NCBI GenBank assembly: GCA_012964825.1
Contig: DTTI01000035.1
Location: 1-64,000 of the forward strand
Direction of reading: 5' to 3'
Length of the DNA stretch: 64,000 nucleotides
DNA from: Candidatus Neomarinimicrobiota bacterium
GTDB taxonomy: Bacteria; Fidelibacterota; Marinisomatia; Marinisomatales; S15-B10
Below the pieces are notes generated by a model. That model was not told the DNA's origin. It made no database searches and saw only the letters and a program-made list of their open reading frames with translations. A program made the translations under genes and the position numbers. Of the stretch, positions 48,654-60,180 are shown in pieces. How positions within the stretch are numbered: position 1 is the first letter of the stretch; the number at the start of each line of letters is the position of its first letter.

Positions 48654-50996
48654 ATGACCAAACAGATTGAAAAAGTTGCGGTACTTGGTTCAGGGACCAT
48701 GGGGTCTCAGTTGGCTGGACATCTAGCTAATGCCGGAGTTCCTGCATTATTATTTGATCTAAATGATGAACTAGTCACCAAGGGAAGAGATAACCTCACC
48801 AAAATGAAACCTGCTCCTCTTTATAGCCCAAATAATATCGATCTTGTAGAACCATGCACCTATGACAAAGACCTGGAACGGCTTGGTGAAGCCGATTGGG
48901 TGCTGGAAGCAGTTGCGGAAAATCTGGAGATCAAACATACCGTTTATAAACAGATTTCGCCACACTTGAAAAGTGACGTACTTCTCTCATCTAACTCTTC
49001 CGGTCTGCCGGTGGCAAAGATTGCTGAAGCACTGCCGGAGAAACTCCGATCCCGGTTTGTGCTTACACACTTTTTCAATCCTCCCCGCTATCTGCGTCTC
49101 GTGGAAATCGTACCCGGGAGTGCTGACAAGGAGGTGATAGATACTCTAGCTGCCTTTACATCAGAATACCTTGGTAAAGGCATCGTCTGGGCAAAAGATA
49201 CACCAAACTTTGTAGCCAACCGTATCGGCGTCCACGCTCAGATGGTTGCACTCCACCTCACGGAAGACATGGGACTGACGATTGAAGAAGTGGATAAACT
49301 TACAGGTACAATCATCGGACGGCCAAAAAGCGCCATGTATCGCACTCTTGACATCGTGGGACTAGACGTTGGTCTCAATGTGGCTCAGAACACCTACGAT
49401 AATTGCCCTGATGACGAAGAGCGAGAACTTTTTTTAAAACCGACTGTTCTTAACCGGCTTGTAGAAGCAGGACGCCTCGGTCAAAAAAGTGGTGAAGGAT
49501 TCTACAAGAAAACAAGTGAAGGAATTCTTTCCATAGATTTTGATTCATTGGAGTATGTGCCTCAGAAACGTGTCAGATTCGATGGTTATCGGTTGGCAAA
49601 ACAACAGAACACCGCTGCCGGCCGAATCCGGGCACTTGCATACAGTGATGATAAAGCCGGAACATTTTTCTGGGAAGCAATGGCGAGAACGCTCATCTAT
49701 ACCGCAAATAGAATCCCGGAGATCTCTGATGATATCGTAAATATCGACAATGCCATGAAATGGGGATACGCCTGGGAGTTAGGACCTTTTGAATCGTGGA
49801 ATGCCATTGGTGTGAGATCATCGGTCAACCGCATGAAAGAAGAGGGGAAAAAAGTGCCTTCTTGGGTGAAAGAAATGTTGAATTCAGGAGTTGAGTCATT
49901 CTATCAACAAGAGAACGGTAAACGGACATATTATTCCATCCCTGATTCAGTGAACGTGGAGGTACTACTTCGACAAAAAGAGATCAATCTTGCTTTGTTG
50001 AAATCAAGTGAGAATCTCATTAAACGAGACTGGAGCGCCTCACTGATTGATTTGGGAGATGGCGTATTGAATGTAGAATTCCACAGCATTTTGCAAGCTG
50101 TCATGAACCCCATCGATCTTTCTCTGGCCAGCACCATCAATGATGGCCTCGATCTGCTTGAAGCAGGGCGCTACAAGGCTATGGTCATCGGTCACCAAGG
50201 TCAGAACTTTTGCGCCGGAGCCAATCTGGCGCTGATCTTGGAAGGGTGTGAAAATGAAGCGTGGGATATTATCGAAGGCACCATAAAAAATCTCCAGGAC
50301 CTGACACAGCGAATACGTTTTTCCAAAGCACCTGTTGTGGCGGCACCGTTTGGATTTACACTGGGTGGCGGTTACGAACTGGCAGCCCCCGCCGCCAAGC
50401 GGGTCTGCTTTTCCGAACTTTATATAGGCCTTGTAGAGGTGGGCGTCGGCCTCATCCCCGGTGCCGGCGGAAACCTGAGGTTTATCCTAAACATTCTGGA
50501 CAGGGCAGGAGACAAGCCCATCCCTCCATTCCAGGTTGGCCAAAAAGCGCTGGAGACCATCGGCTTTGCCAAGGTATCGACTTCTGCGAGTCACGGACAC
50601 AAATTGGGCTACCTCCGTCCTGAAGATGAAATAGTCATGAACCGGGATTATCTAATCCACCGCGCTAAAGAGGCGGCGCTTGAACTTGCGGAAAATTTTG
50701 AACCACCTGTTTATAGAGATAACATCGTCCTGGCGGGCAAAGGCGGCCGGACAGCCATGACTGTGGCCCTAAAAGGATATCGGGTGCAGGGCAAAATTTC
50801 AGCCCACGATGAAACAGTAGCTAAGAAACTGGCTTACGTTCTTACAGGTGGAGACAAAGGCGGCTCCGGCAAACCGCTGGATGAGCAGTACCTCCTTGAC
50901 ATTGAGCGTGAAGCATTCATAGCGCTTTGCGGTGAACAAAAAACTCAGGACCGTATCAGCCACTTCCTCAAAAAAGGCAAACCTCTCAGAAACTAA
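48654..50996 (+). CDS. fadN: 3-hydroxyacyl-CoA dehydrogenase / enoyl-CoA hydratase (FadN type)
   Basis: A 780-residue bifunctional beta-oxidation enzyme. The dehydrogenase comes first: NAD site VAVLGSGTMGSQLAGHLANA, then VLTHFFNPPRYLRLVEIVPG, and its C-terminal domain to about residue 400. The enoyl-CoA hydratase/isomerase domain follows (about 475-680) with NFCAGANLALILEG and GFTLGGGYELAAPA, and the catalytic region LVEVGVGLIPGAGG. This order is that of Bacillus FadN and opposite to E. coli FadB. It starts 12 nt after the hemolysin III gene and is the last gene of the TetR-controlled operon. A terminator follows the stop. Confidence 0.92.
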   Translation: MTKQIEKVAVLGSGTMGSQLAGHLANAGVPALLFDLNDELVTKGRDNLTKMKPAPLYSPNNIDLVEPCTYDKDLERLGEADWVLEAVAENLEIKHTVYKQISPHLKSDVLLSSNSSGLPVAKIAEALPEKLRSRFVLTHFFNPPRYLRLVEIVPGSADKEVIDTLAAFTSEYLGKGIVWAKDTPNFVANRIGVHAQMVALHLTEDMGLTIEEVDKLTGTIIGRPKSAMYRTLDIVGLDVGLNVAQNTYDNCPDDEERELFLKPTVLNRLVEAGRLGQKSGEGFYKKTSEGILSIDFDSLEYVPQKRVRFDGYRLAKQQNTAAGRIRALAYSDDKAGTFFWEAMARTLIYTANRIPEISDDIVNIDNAMKWGYAWELGPFESWNAIGVRSSVNRMKEEGKKVPSWVKEMLNSGVESFYQQENGKRTYYSIPDSVNVEVLLRQKEINLALLKSSENLIKRDWSASLIDLGDGVLNVEFHSILQAVMNPIDLSLASTINDGLDLLEAGRYKAMVIGHQGQNFCAGANLALILEGCENEAWDIIEGTIKNLQDLTQRIRFSKAPVVAAPFGFTLGGGYELAAPAAKRVCFSELYIGLVEVGVGLIPGAGGNLRFILNILDRAGDKPIPPFQVGQKALETIGFAKVSTSASHGHKLGYLRPEDEIVMNRDYLIHRAKEAALELAENFEPPVYRDNIVLAGKGGRTAMTVALKGYRVQGKISAHDETVAKKLAYVLTGGDKGGSGKPLDEQYLLDIEREAFIALCGEQKTQDRISHFLKKGKPLRN

Positions 50997-51000
50997 TGAA

Positions 51001-51034
51001 GGCCGCCACCGTGACTAGCTTCACGGGGCTTTTT
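51001..51034 (+). terminator. Intrinsic terminator of the fad operon
   Basis: CCGTGA-CTAGCT-TCACGG (51009-51026), extended by GCC...GGC, forms a GC-rich hairpin directly followed by TTTTT (51030-51034). It begins 4 nt after the fadN stop codon and fits a Rho-independent terminator well. Confidence 0.8.
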
Positions 51035-51452
51035 ATGACAGCATTTTCTGAGCTTTCCTGTACCTCTCAAATCGTTTTTCGTCTTCTTCCGTCACCTTAT
51101 CTAGCCGGTTTGGATTGAGGTTGTCAAACAGGTCCGCAAGTTTGACCTTAATGGCAATGGGATCACTCCCGGCCCTTTTGATGTAATCCCAATAATCTTC
51201 TCCCTCCCCTTCTCTGTGCGTCAGGCAGTCTACAGCATTTAAAACTTCATCAGAAAAACCCTCTCTCCTGAGATCATCCAGTGTCCATACACTATCTTCA
51301 ACTACATCATGCAACACCGCTGCTATCATTGCCTCTTCGCTGTCCATCTGAATCATTAACCGGATGGGGTGAAGGATGTACGAGATCCCGGCTTTGTCCT
51401 TCTGGTCGGTGTGGGCCTCAGCAGCTATTGCTATGGCTCGATCCAGTGTCAA
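51033..51452 (-). CDS. Small alarmone hydrolase (HD-domain, MESH1/SpoT-like)
   Basis: A 139-residue single HD-domain protein similar to the (p)ppGpp hydrolase half of SpoT and to Mesh1. Metal-binding motifs are ISYILHPIRLM, VLHDVVEDSVWT and KVKLADLFDN. There is no synthetase or regulatory domain, so it would only degrade (p)ppGpp or a related nucleotide. It begins at TTG 51452, one base after the aspS stop, without a clear ribosome binding site, which suggests coupled translation with aspartyl-tRNA synthetase. Activity toward other phosphorylated nucleotides such as NADPH is possible in this family. Confidence 0.8.
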   Translation of the reverse strand: MTLDRAIAIAAEAHTDQKDKAGISYILHPIRLMIQMDSEEAMIAAVLHDVVEDSVWTLDDLRREGFSDEVLNAVDCLTHREGEGEDYWDYIKRAGSDPIAIKVKLADLFDNLNPNRLDKVTEEDEKRFERYRKAQKMLS

Positions 51453-51453
51453 G

Positions 51454-53229
51454 TCAGGGTTGCTTTTTGATTTTGATGCCCAACTCTTTCAACTGATTTT
51501 CAGACACTTCGCTGGGCGATCCGTCCATGAGGCTCAGGGCGCTAGTGGTCTTGGGAAAGGCAATAACATCTCTGATCTGTTTCGCTCCTGCGAGAATCAT
51601 GACAAAGCGATCAAACCCAAAAGCGATTCCCCCATGGGGTGGTGCGCCATACGTGAGACCTTCCAACAAAAAGCCGAACTTATCTTTGGCTTCCTTTTCT
51701 GAGATGCCAAGCAACTCAAAAATCTTCAACTGAACGGCTGGGTCATGATTCCTGATGGAGCCACCGGCGATTTCCCAACCATTTATCACGAGGTCATAAG
51801 CCCTTGACCCGGCATTCCCGGGGTCAGAATCGAATTTGTCCATATCTCCAAGAGCCGGTGACGTGAAGGGGTGATGGAGAAATGTCCACTTGCCCGTTTC
51901 TTCATCTTTTCCAAAAAGAGGATAATCTTGTACCCAGAGTGGCCAGAAATCATCATCATTGGCCAGGCCGTCCCGCTTTGCGATTTCAAGCCGCAGCGCC
52001 CCCATAGTGGCAAGGACAGTCTCTCGCTCCCCGCCAGCCACCAACAGTAGATCGCTCTCTCCCATCCCCAGAGATTCCATAATCTTTTGTCGCAATTCTT
52101 CACCAAAGAACTTTGATACACCACCAGAAAGATCGCCGTCATTGCACTTCATCCAAGCCAAACCGCCCAAAGGTGTCTTCTTCTCCTGAGAAGAAAATTC
52201 TTTCACAAAGGCTGTCAGTTCATCAATCACTTTCCGTGAATAGCCTTCTGCATTGGAGACCACAATGGCTTTTACAGTTTCAACAGACTGCAATGCCTGA
52301 AAATCTGATTCCTCAGCAAATCCGGAAAAATCTACAATCAGCAATTCAAACCGGATGTCAGGCCTGTCTGTTCCGTAGTTTTCCATGGCTTCGTGATAGG
52401 ACATAACCGGGAAGGGCGACTCCAGAGACAGATCGAGCACATCATCGAAAACAGTACATACGAGTCCTTCTACGACCTGTCGGATGTCTCTCTCATCCAC
52501 GAAAGACATTTCCAGATCTATCTGCGTGAATTCGGGCTGGCGATCGGCCCGGAAATCTTCGTCTCGGAAACATTTCACGATCTGGAAATACCGGTCATAC
52601 CCCGCCACCATGAGAATCTGCTTATATTGCTGCGGCGACTGGGGCAACGCAAAAAATCGTCCTTTGTGAAGCCGGCTCGGAACGAGAAAATCTCTGGCAC
52701 CTTCCGGCGTTGCTCGCATGAGAATAGGCGTCTCAAATTCCATGAAGTTCTGAGATGTAAGGTAGTTCCGCACTACCTGGTAAGTTTTGTGCCTAAGAAG
52801 CATATTTTTTTGCATCTCTTCCGTGCGGAGCTCAAGATACCGGTAAGTGAGGCGCGTTTCTTCACTGGCACTTTCTCTGTGACTGATCAAAAACGGCATT
52901 GGTTTTGCTTCGTTGAGCACCACGATTTCAGTGACACTCACTTCAATCTTACCGGTAGTTAAATCTTTGTTAACGGCACTTTCCTGCCTTGCTGCTACCG
53001 TTCCTTTCACAGAAATCACATCTTCCATGGATAGCCGCTTCGCCAATTCGAATGCTTCGGGATGCGTCTCCTCATTGAAAGTCAATTGTGTAACACCGTA
53101 GCGGTCCCGGATATCAACAAAAATGAGTCCGCCGTGATCCCGGCTTGAGGCCACCCAGCCGTTCAGAGAAGCATCTTTATCCACTTGCTTCGAGGTCAAA
53201 TCACCGCACGTATGCGTCCTCTTAAACAT
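51454..53229 (-). CDS. aspS: Aspartyl-tRNA synthetase
   Basis: A 591-residue class II synthetase of bacterial type. The N-terminal anticodon-binding domain begins FKRTHTCGDLTSKQVDKDAS and contains NGWVASSRDHGGLIFVDIRD. The catalytic core has motif 2 (CFRDEDFRADRQPEFTQIDL) and motif 3 (GIAFGFDRFVMIL), with the bacterial GAD insertion between them (about 290-400). ATG 53229 is preferred because it matches the family start; ATG 53244 is an alternative. It charges tRNA-Asp, whose gene is at 19-92. An alarmone hydrolase gene follows by one base. Whether it also charges tRNA-Asn cannot be told. Confidence 0.95.
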   Translation of the reverse strand: MFKRTHTCGDLTSKQVDKDASLNGWVASSRDHGGLIFVDIRDRYGVTQLTFNEETHPEAFELAKRLSMEDVISVKGTVAARQESAVNKDLTTGKIEVSVTEIVVLNEAKPMPFLISHRESASEETRLTYRYLELRTEEMQKNMLLRHKTYQVVRNYLTSQNFMEFETPILMRATPEGARDFLVPSRLHKGRFFALPQSPQQYKQILMVAGYDRYFQIVKCFRDEDFRADRQPEFTQIDLEMSFVDERDIRQVVEGLVCTVFDDVLDLSLESPFPVMSYHEAMENYGTDRPDIRFELLIVDFSGFAEESDFQALQSVETVKAIVVSNAEGYSRKVIDELTAFVKEFSSQEKKTPLGGLAWMKCNDGDLSGGVSKFFGEELRQKIMESLGMGESDLLLVAGGERETVLATMGALRLEIAKRDGLANDDDFWPLWVQDYPLFGKDEETGKWTFLHHPFTSPALGDMDKFDSDPGNAGSRAYDLVINGWEIAGGSIRNHDPAVQLKIFELLGISEKEAKDKFGFLLEGLTYGAPPHGGIAFGFDRFVMILAGAKQIRDVIAFPKTTSALSLMDGSPSEVSENQLKELGIKIKKQP

Positions 53230-53274
53230 GTAAGAATCTTTCATGAGAAATCAAGAATGAGAAGCCATTTCTAA

Positions 53275-53311
53275 TAAAGAAAAAGCTCAGGGCCAAAGTG
53301 GAACCTGAGCT
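53275..53311 (-). terminator. Intrinsic terminator of the atp operon
   Basis: On the minus strand AGCTCAGG pairs with CCTGAGCT around a 12-nt loop (53284-53311) and is followed by TTTTCTTT. It lies between the atpC stop and the aspS start, so it ends the ATP synthase transcript and separates it from aspS. Confidence 0.82.
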
Positions 53312-53378
53312 GTGAACTTCCGTGAAAATATTGTAAGAAATCTGATTCTTTTCCTTTTTCTGATTCGTGTTCCTTCTT

Positions 53379-55183
<1,805 letters not shown>

Positions 55184-56041
55184 TTAATATGTTGCCAATG
55201 CTTCCGCGCCACCAACAATCTCAAGTATCTCCTTCGTAATCGCTGCCTGGCGCGCTTTATTGAAATCCAAGGTCAGATCCTTAATTAGTTCCTGAGCATT
55301 TTCCATGGCGTTATCCATGGCCACCATCCGTGCTGCCTGCTCACTGGCGAAGGATTCTAATAGATATTTCCACATCTGTACATTGAGATGCCGCGGGATA
55401 AGAGAGTGGACAATCTCCTCTTTTGACGGTTCATAGAGGCGATCAACCGCCTTAATAGAATCTCCCTTGTAGGTCAACGGGAGCAGGTCTTCCACACGAA
55501 TCTCCTGTGCAGCCACATTCTTGAACCAGTTGTAGACCACACATACTCTATCCACTTCCCCACCGGTAAAATGACTGACGATCTCGCTGCCAAAATCCAT
55601 GGCATGCTCGAAGGAAAGATCACTCCAAAAATCTGTGAAATCTCTAATGATTTCATAACCGCGAACCCTGAAATGATCCCTTCCTTTGCGACCGATACAA
55701 ATGAGATCTACATTTCCCCGCCCGGCTTCGGCAAGCTCTTCTTCGGCCCGGCGTATGATGTTAGCATTGAATGCACCCGCCAAACCCCGGTCAGAAGTCA
55801 CCACAACCAGCGCTTCCCGTTTTACTTCCCTCACATCCAGCAGAGGGAGAAGTGATCGATCTACATCGGGTAGGAGGGATGTGATTACTTCAGAGAGACG
55901 GTTAGCATAAGGACGGACCTGTTCCATCCGCTCTTGGGCTTTGCGCATTTTTGCGGCGGCCACAAGCTTCATAGCTCTGGTCACCTTCTGAATACTTTTA
56001 ACCGACTTGATCCGGTCTCGAATGTCCTTAAGGTTCGCCAC
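55184..56041 (-). CDS. atpG: ATP synthase F1 gamma subunit
   Basis: A 285-residue rotor shaft subunit. The long N-terminal helix begins ANLKDIRDRIKSVKSIQKVT and the C-terminal helix contains ARMVAMDNAMENAQELIKDL, both highly conserved family signatures that form the coiled-coil shaft. The central VVVTSDRGLAGAFNANIIRR is also typical. It transmits rotation from the c-ring to the beta subunits. Confidence 0.95.
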   Translation of the reverse strand: MANLKDIRDRIKSVKSIQKVTRAMKLVAAAKMRKAQERMEQVRPYANRLSEVITSLLPDVDRSLLPLLDVREVKREALVVVTSDRGLAGAFNANIIRRAEEELAEAGRGNVDLICIGRKGRDHFRVRGYEIIRDFTDFWSDLSFEHAMDFGSEIVSHFTGGEVDRVCVVYNWFKNVAAQEIRVEDLLPLTYKGDSIKAVDRLYEPSKEEIVHSLIPRHLNVQMWKYLLESFASEQAARMVAMDNAMENAQELIKDLTLDFNKARQAAITKEILEIVGGAEALATY

Positions 56042-56050
56042 GGCTCTCCT

Positions 56051-57574
56051 CTAAACTGTAAAACCTTTTTTGAATTCGTCAACGGCCTTCTTGAGATTTT
56101 CTACAATTTCATCGCTGAGCTCGCCGCTGTCTCTGATACCGTCAAGAGTCGATGCACAGTTGGTTTCCAGATAAGAGAGGAACTCCTCTTCAAAGCGCTT
56201 CACCTCATCCAGTTCAATATCATTCAGATGGCCATTATTACCGGCCCAAATGATGGCAACCTGCTTCTCCACGGACATTGGGGCATATTGATCCTGCTTA
56301 AGGATTTCCACCATCCGCTGACCAAGAGTAATCTGCTGCTGTGTCGCCTTGTCCAGATCAGACCCGAACTTGGCAAACGCCTCCAACTCTCTAAATTGAG
56401 CCAGGTCCAGCCGGAGCATACTAGCAATCTTTTTCATGGCCTTGATCTGAGCATTCCCACCCACGCGGGAAACAGAGATACCTACATCAATTGCTGGGCG
56501 AACGCCGGCGTTGAACAGATTAGTTTCAAGATATATCTGGCCGTCCGTAATTGAAATCACATTGGTGGGAATATAACCGGCAACATCACCCTCCTGCGTC
56601 TCGATGACAGGCAGTGCAGTCAGGGAACCGCCACCAAGATCGTCGCTCAGTTTACTGGCTCGCTCCAAAAGACGGCTATGAAGATAGAACACATCGCCGG
56701 GGTACGCCTCGCGTCCGGGAGGCCGCCGCAACAGTAGAGACATCTGCCGGTAGGCCTGAGCATGTTTTGAAAGATCATCATAGATTACTAGCGAATGTCT
56801 GCCGTCATCGCGGAAAAATTCACCCATGGTGCATCCAGAATAGGGAGCAATGAACTGCATCGGTGCTGGATCAGAGGCGTTGGCAGCTACCACAATGGTG
56901 TAATCCATAGCGCCGGTTTCTTCCAACTCTGCCACCACTTGAGCAACGGTGGACGCCTTCTGCCCAATAGCCACATAAATGCAATAAACCGGGCTGTCAC
57001 CACCATGAGTGCTTTTCTGGTTAATGATAGTATCAATGGCAATTGCTGTCTTCCCCGTTTGGCGGTCACCAACAATCAACTCACGCTGGCCTCTGCCGAT
57101 GGGAATCATACTATCAATGGACTTCAAACCGGTCTGTAGGGGCTCCTTCACCGGCTGACGCTGAAGAACACTTAGAGCCTTCCGCTCAATGGGTCGAGAC
57201 TCATGGGTCTCGATGGCACCTTTGCCATCAATGGGCTGACCAAGAGGGTTAACAACCCGACCAAGCATTCCCTCCCCCGCCGGAACTTCCACAACACGTT
57301 TAGTCCTTTTGGCAATATCACCTTCTTTCACTTTTTGACTTTCGCCAAAAAGAACCAAACCCACACTGTCCTCTTCTAGATTGAGTGCCATGCCGAAAAC
57401 ATCATTGGGAAGCTCAACCAGTTCTGAGCTCATGACGTTTTCCAGTCCGCTGACCCGGGCGACACCGTCACCGATCTCCAACACTTCGCCTACTTCCGAT
57501 ACATCGATATTCAGATCAAATTTCTCAATCTCGGCTTTTAGCAAATCTTTGATCTCGGCTGTTTTAATATCCAT
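56051..57574 (-). CDS. atpA: ATP synthase F1 alpha subunit
   Basis: A 507-residue non-catalytic nucleotide-binding subunit. Walker A is [15 protein letters not shown], Walker B is [12 protein letters not shown], and the arginine finger lies in [10 protein letters not shown]. The N-terminal beta-barrel holds [18 protein letters not shown]. It forms the alternating alpha/beta hexamer. It lies 22 nt after atpH and 9 nt before atpG. Confidence 0.97.
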   Translation of the reverse strand: MDIKTAEIKDLLKAEIEKFDLNIDVSEVGEVLEIGDGVARVSGLENVMSSELVELPNDVFGMALNLEEDSVGLVLFGESQKVKEGDIAKRTKRVVEVPAGEGMLGRVVNPLGQPIDGKGAIETHESRPIERKALSVLQRQPVKEPLQTGLKSIDSMIPIGRGQRELIVGDRQTGKTAIAIDTIINQKSTHGGDSPVYCIYVAIGQKASTVAQVVAELEETGAMDYTIVVAANASDPAPMQFIAPYSGCTMGEFFRDDGRHSLVIYDDLSKHAQAYRQMSLLLRRPPGREAYPGDVFYLHSRLLERASKLSDDLGGGSLTALPVIETQEGDVAGYIPTNVISITDGQIYLETNLFNAGVRPAIDVGISVSRVGGNAQIKAMKKIASMLRLDLAQFRELEAFAKFGSDLDKATQQQITLGQRMVEILKQDQYAPMSVEKQVAIIWAGNNGHLNDIELDEVKRFEEEFLSYLETNCASTLDGIRDSGELSDEIVENLKKAVDEFKKGFTV

Positions 57575-57596
57575 GTTTATACTAATCCTGTTTCGT

Positions 57597-58130
57597 TTAT
57601 ATCAATCCGCTCTTCAATCTCGCAAGTTGACCCTGAAGAGAACCATCTAAAAAGAGATTGCCCATGCGCAACTTGATTCCACCGAGGAGGGACCCATCTG
57701 TTTCAGCTGACATTTCAACTCGTTTAGCCATAGACGATTCAAGCGCCTGTGTAATATTACCAATTTCATCTTCGTTCAGCTTTTCCGCTGTGTAGGCTGT
57801 TACTGCCAGCAAATTCAATTCTCGCTCCCGTCTTGATTTTACCCAACGGTGAATGCCACTCATGAGGCGATATTCTCTTTTCTCAGAAAGAATGCCAAAA
57901 AGTGTTGATACAAGCGGGTGAGAATTACTACCCAGCACTTTGCCGACTATGGCATCTTTCTGGTGACTATCAATTCTCCGAGTATGGAAGAAAGCGCGAA
58001 AGGAAGCATCTTGCTTTAAAAGCTGGGTAACAAAAGATAGGGATTGGTACACCTCTTCAACTGCCTCCATTTTAGTAGAGGCGGTATAGAGCGCTTCCCC
58101 GTAACGTTTTATCTTGCGGTTAAGCTTCAT
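57597..58130 (-). CDS. atpH: ATP synthase F1 delta subunit
   Basis: A 177-residue OSCP/delta subunit, the usual length. ATG 58130 is chosen because it follows GGAGAAGG and starts the family pattern [16 protein letters not shown]; a longer in-frame extension runs into atpF and is not believable. The C-terminal segment [20 protein letters not shown] is the conserved delta signature. It links the b-subunit stator to the top of F1. It overlaps the end of atpF by 11 nt. Confidence 0.92.
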   Translation of the reverse strand: MKLNRKIKRYGEALYTASTKMEAVEEVYQSLSFVTQLLKQDASFRAFFHTRRIDSHQKDAIVGKVLGSNSHPLVSTLFGILSEKREYRLMSGIHRWVKSRRERELNLLAVTAYTAEKLNEDEIGNITQALESSMAKRVEMSAETDGSLLGGIKLRMGNLFLDGSLQGQLARLKSGLI

Positions 58131-58626
58131 TAACCTTCTCCGCCTTTTCAAGAGATTCCTTGATAAGTACCATATTGTCTTTTTTGGAGAGATTTTTACG
58201 AATGAGCTTTCCGGCAATCTGAATGGAAAGTGACGCCACTTCACCGCGTATGTCGCTAATAGCCTGCTCCTTTTCAGCGGTAATCTGTTTTCCAGCCTGG
58301 GCTACGATAGTTTTGGCTTTCTCTTTCGCTTTCGCCTCAATCTCATCCCGGACCTTTTCAGCTACCACTTTGCCGTTAGACACGATGGACTGGGCTTCGG
58401 CGCGTGCTTTGCCGATAATCTTTTCGCCCTCGGCACTGAGGCGTTCCAGTTTCTGCTGAGCCTCATCAGCCTTTTCCAGAGAGGAACGAATCTTCTCCTC
58501 TCTTTCCGATAGTGCCTTGAGAAGCGGCTTCCAGGCGAATTTTGCCAGGAGGAAAAAAAGCAGCAGAAAGGTGAGAATGGTCCAGACGTAAAGTCCAGGA
58601 TCTAGCTGAACGAGCGGATTATCCAT
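58120..58626 (-). CDS. atpF: ATP synthase F0 b subunit
   Basis: A 168-residue stator subunit. One membrane helix near the N-terminus (about 9-28, VWTILTFLLLFFLLAKFAWK) is followed by a long charged coiled coil (SEREEKIRSSLEKADEAQQK onward). This is the standard b-subunit layout. There is a single b gene, so a homodimer is expected. Confidence 0.93.
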   Translation of the reverse strand: MDNPLVQLDPGLYVWTILTFLLLFFLLAKFAWKPLLKALSEREEKIRSSLEKADEAQQKLERLSAEGEKIIGKARAEAQSIVSNGKVVAEKVRDEIEAKAKEKAKTIVAQAGKQITAEKEQAISDIRGEVASLSIQIAGKLIRKNLSKKDNMVLIKESLEKAEKVNEA

Positions 58627-58635
58627 ATTATCCGA

Positions 58636-58854
58636 TTACTTAAAAAACAGCGTGGCAAATGTGAGCGCTAACGCGATAATTGCTACTCCTTCCAGAAGAA
58701 AAAGTGGAAGGTTAACCGCAGCGGTAATCTCTGAAGCCGCTTCAGGTTGTCTTGCGATACTTTCAGCTGCCGCAGCGGCCAGCTTTCCAATACCTAATCC
58801 GGCGCCTATGACGGCGGCTCCCATACCCAACGGAATAAAGGCTGTGGCTTCCAT
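58636..58854 (-). CDS. atpE: ATP synthase F0 c subunit, proton-type
   Basis: A 72-residue hairpin of two membrane helices joined by the conserved polar loop ARQPEA. The ion-binding carboxylate is E55 in LFLLEGVAII. Sodium-type rings need a glutamine in helix 1 and Ser/Thr after the glutamate; here the aligned positions are I22 and G56, so a proton ring is predicted. It lies 9 nt before atpF. Confidence 0.95.
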   Translation of the reverse strand: MEATAFIPLGMGAAVIGAGLGIGKLAAAAAESIARQPEAASEITAAVNLPLFLLEGVAIIALALTFATLFFK

Positions 58855-58874
58855 ATTGAACTATCTCCTATTGA

Positions 58875-59807
58875 TTAGTGGTGAACATTAATGGCCATCC
58901 CGATGAAGACGGCTGACAGTAAAGTAAATACATAAGCTTGAACTAGTGTCACAATGATTTCCAGGCCGGTAAGACCTGTTGCAATGGGTACAGAAAAAGC
59001 AGCAATTCCAATACCCGCACCAAGACTATGAAAAACTTCAGCAAAGATGGGAATGAAAGATAAGATCGCCAATATTGCAATATGGCCACCCATCATATTT
59101 GCTGCAAGTCTCATCGTAAGAGCGAACGGCTTAACAAACATACTGATGATTTCGATAGGTATCAGGATAATATAAACCAACAAGGGAAGTCCGTGAGGGA
59201 CCAGGTTCTTCCAATACTGCAGAAAACCGTGAGCTCTTGTGCCGGCAATCATAATACAAACGAACGTGATAGAAGCCAGGGCAGAAGTGACCACAAAGTT
59301 ACCTGTGGCGGTTGCTCCCCCATGCAGAAGCGAATTGATAAGAGAATGATCATCATGCGGAGAAACATTTAAAACTAATCGTCCCACAACACCTATGGTG
59401 TCAAAAATTGGGATGAGCCCAATGGCATTCGCTGTGAGTATAAAGAAGAAGTAAGTAAAAATTATAGGTGCCCAAGTGTCCACCCATTTCGAACCCACAT
59501 TCGGTTTAACAACAGAATCCCGAAGAAACATGACAACCGCTTCAACTACATTCTCTAGCCCTGTGGGTACATCGTCTTTCCTTTTAAGGTAGGTTCGTAC
59601 TGGAATTATAACCACCATACCAACAATGGCCGCGACCACCCATAGCATGAACACATGCTTAGTTACGGAAAAATCGATCCCAAAAATTGTGGGGAGTTGA
59701 ATAATAGGATGGTGAATATCAGAATTGGAAATATGATGGATAATGTACCCACCCACCTGATCCATCACACTCCCAGAGGTATTTTCACTTCCCGCTGTTG
59801 TTTTCAT
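58875..59807 (-). CDS. atpB: ATP synthase F0 a subunit
   Basis: A 310-residue membrane protein forming the proton half-channels. The essential arginine is in PFALTMRLAANMMGGHIAIL, and the following VTLVQAYVFTLLSAVFIGMA is the conserved last helix. ATG 59807 is used; ATG 59765, preceded by GGGAG, is a strong alternative that would avoid overlap with atpI. The long N-terminal region before the first helix is typical of Bacteroidota-like a subunits. Confidence 0.93.
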   Translation of the reverse strand: MKTTAGSENTSGSVMDQVGGYIIHHISNSDIHHPIIQLPTIFGIDFSVTKHVFMLWVVAAIVGMVVIIPVRTYLKRKDDVPTGLENVVEAVVMFLRDSVVKPNVGSKWVDTWAPIIFTYFFFILTANAIGLIPIFDTIGVVGRLVLNVSPHDDHSLINSLLHGGATATGNFVVTSALASITFVCIMIAGTRAHGFLQYWKNLVPHGLPLLVYIILIPIEIISMFVKPFALTMRLAANMMGGHIAILAILSFIPIFAEVFHSLGAGIGIAAFSVPIATGLTGLEIIVTLVQAYVFTLLSAVFIGMAINVHH

Positions 59808-60180
59808 CCCGCACTCGTGAGCCTTTAAAAACCGATCTAATAAAAAACGCTTCAAGCACATGAAGCGTTATAAAATAGCTTATAAAGCTAACAAAAAAGG
59901 TGCGTTCGTTGAAAGGAGAAAAAGCAACTATCCCTATCATATAGACCCCATAAATAACCATTTTCCCAATGAATGATTTCATCATAAAAGAGGTCAGTTT
60001 CCTGGGATCGCTGACAAAGATGGATTGAATCCTTGTGATTGTAAATTGGCCAACAGCCAGTGGCATGACCATACCCAGGAATATCTCAACAATGTAATCC
60101 TCAATAAAGATCCAGGAGACCAGAGACCAGGAGCCAAAACAAAATAAAATGAGGGAAATAGAGAAGCGATTTACGCTCAC
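59785..60180 (-). CDS. AtpI-like membrane protein of the ATP synthase operon
   Basis: A 131-residue protein with four predicted helices (about 7-27, 31-50, 69-90 and 95-115). Sequence similarity to a named family is weak, but position (between atpZ and atpB), size and topology match ATP synthase subunit I, which helps assemble the c-ring. It overlaps atpZ by 4 nt and atpB by up to 23 nt. Confidence 0.7.
   Translation of the reverse strand: MSVNRFSISLILFCFGSWSLVSWIFIEDYIVEIFLGMVMPLAVGQFTITRIQSIFVSDPRKLTSFMMKSFIGKMVIYGVYMIGIVAFSPFNERTFFVSFISYFITLHVLEAFFIRSVFKGSRVRDENNSGK

Noticed and set aside
52393-52962. Plus-strand frame of 189 residues within aspS
   Set aside because: Antisense to aspartyl-tRNA synthetase, no family pattern, no ribosome binding site.
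55934-56554. Plus-strand frame of 206 residues across atpG and atpA
   Set aside because: Antisense to two conserved ATP synthase genes; sequence has no domain signature.
57597-58244. Longer version of atpH starting at 58244
   Set aside because: The extra 38 residues are encoded antiparallel to nothing but within atpF, and a well-placed GGAGAAGG-ATG at 58130 gives the normal 177-residue delta subunit.
58636-58854. Sodium-type ATP synthase c-ring
   Set aside because: The residue aligned with the sodium-ring glutamine is I22 and the residue after E55 is glycine, so the sodium signature is absent.
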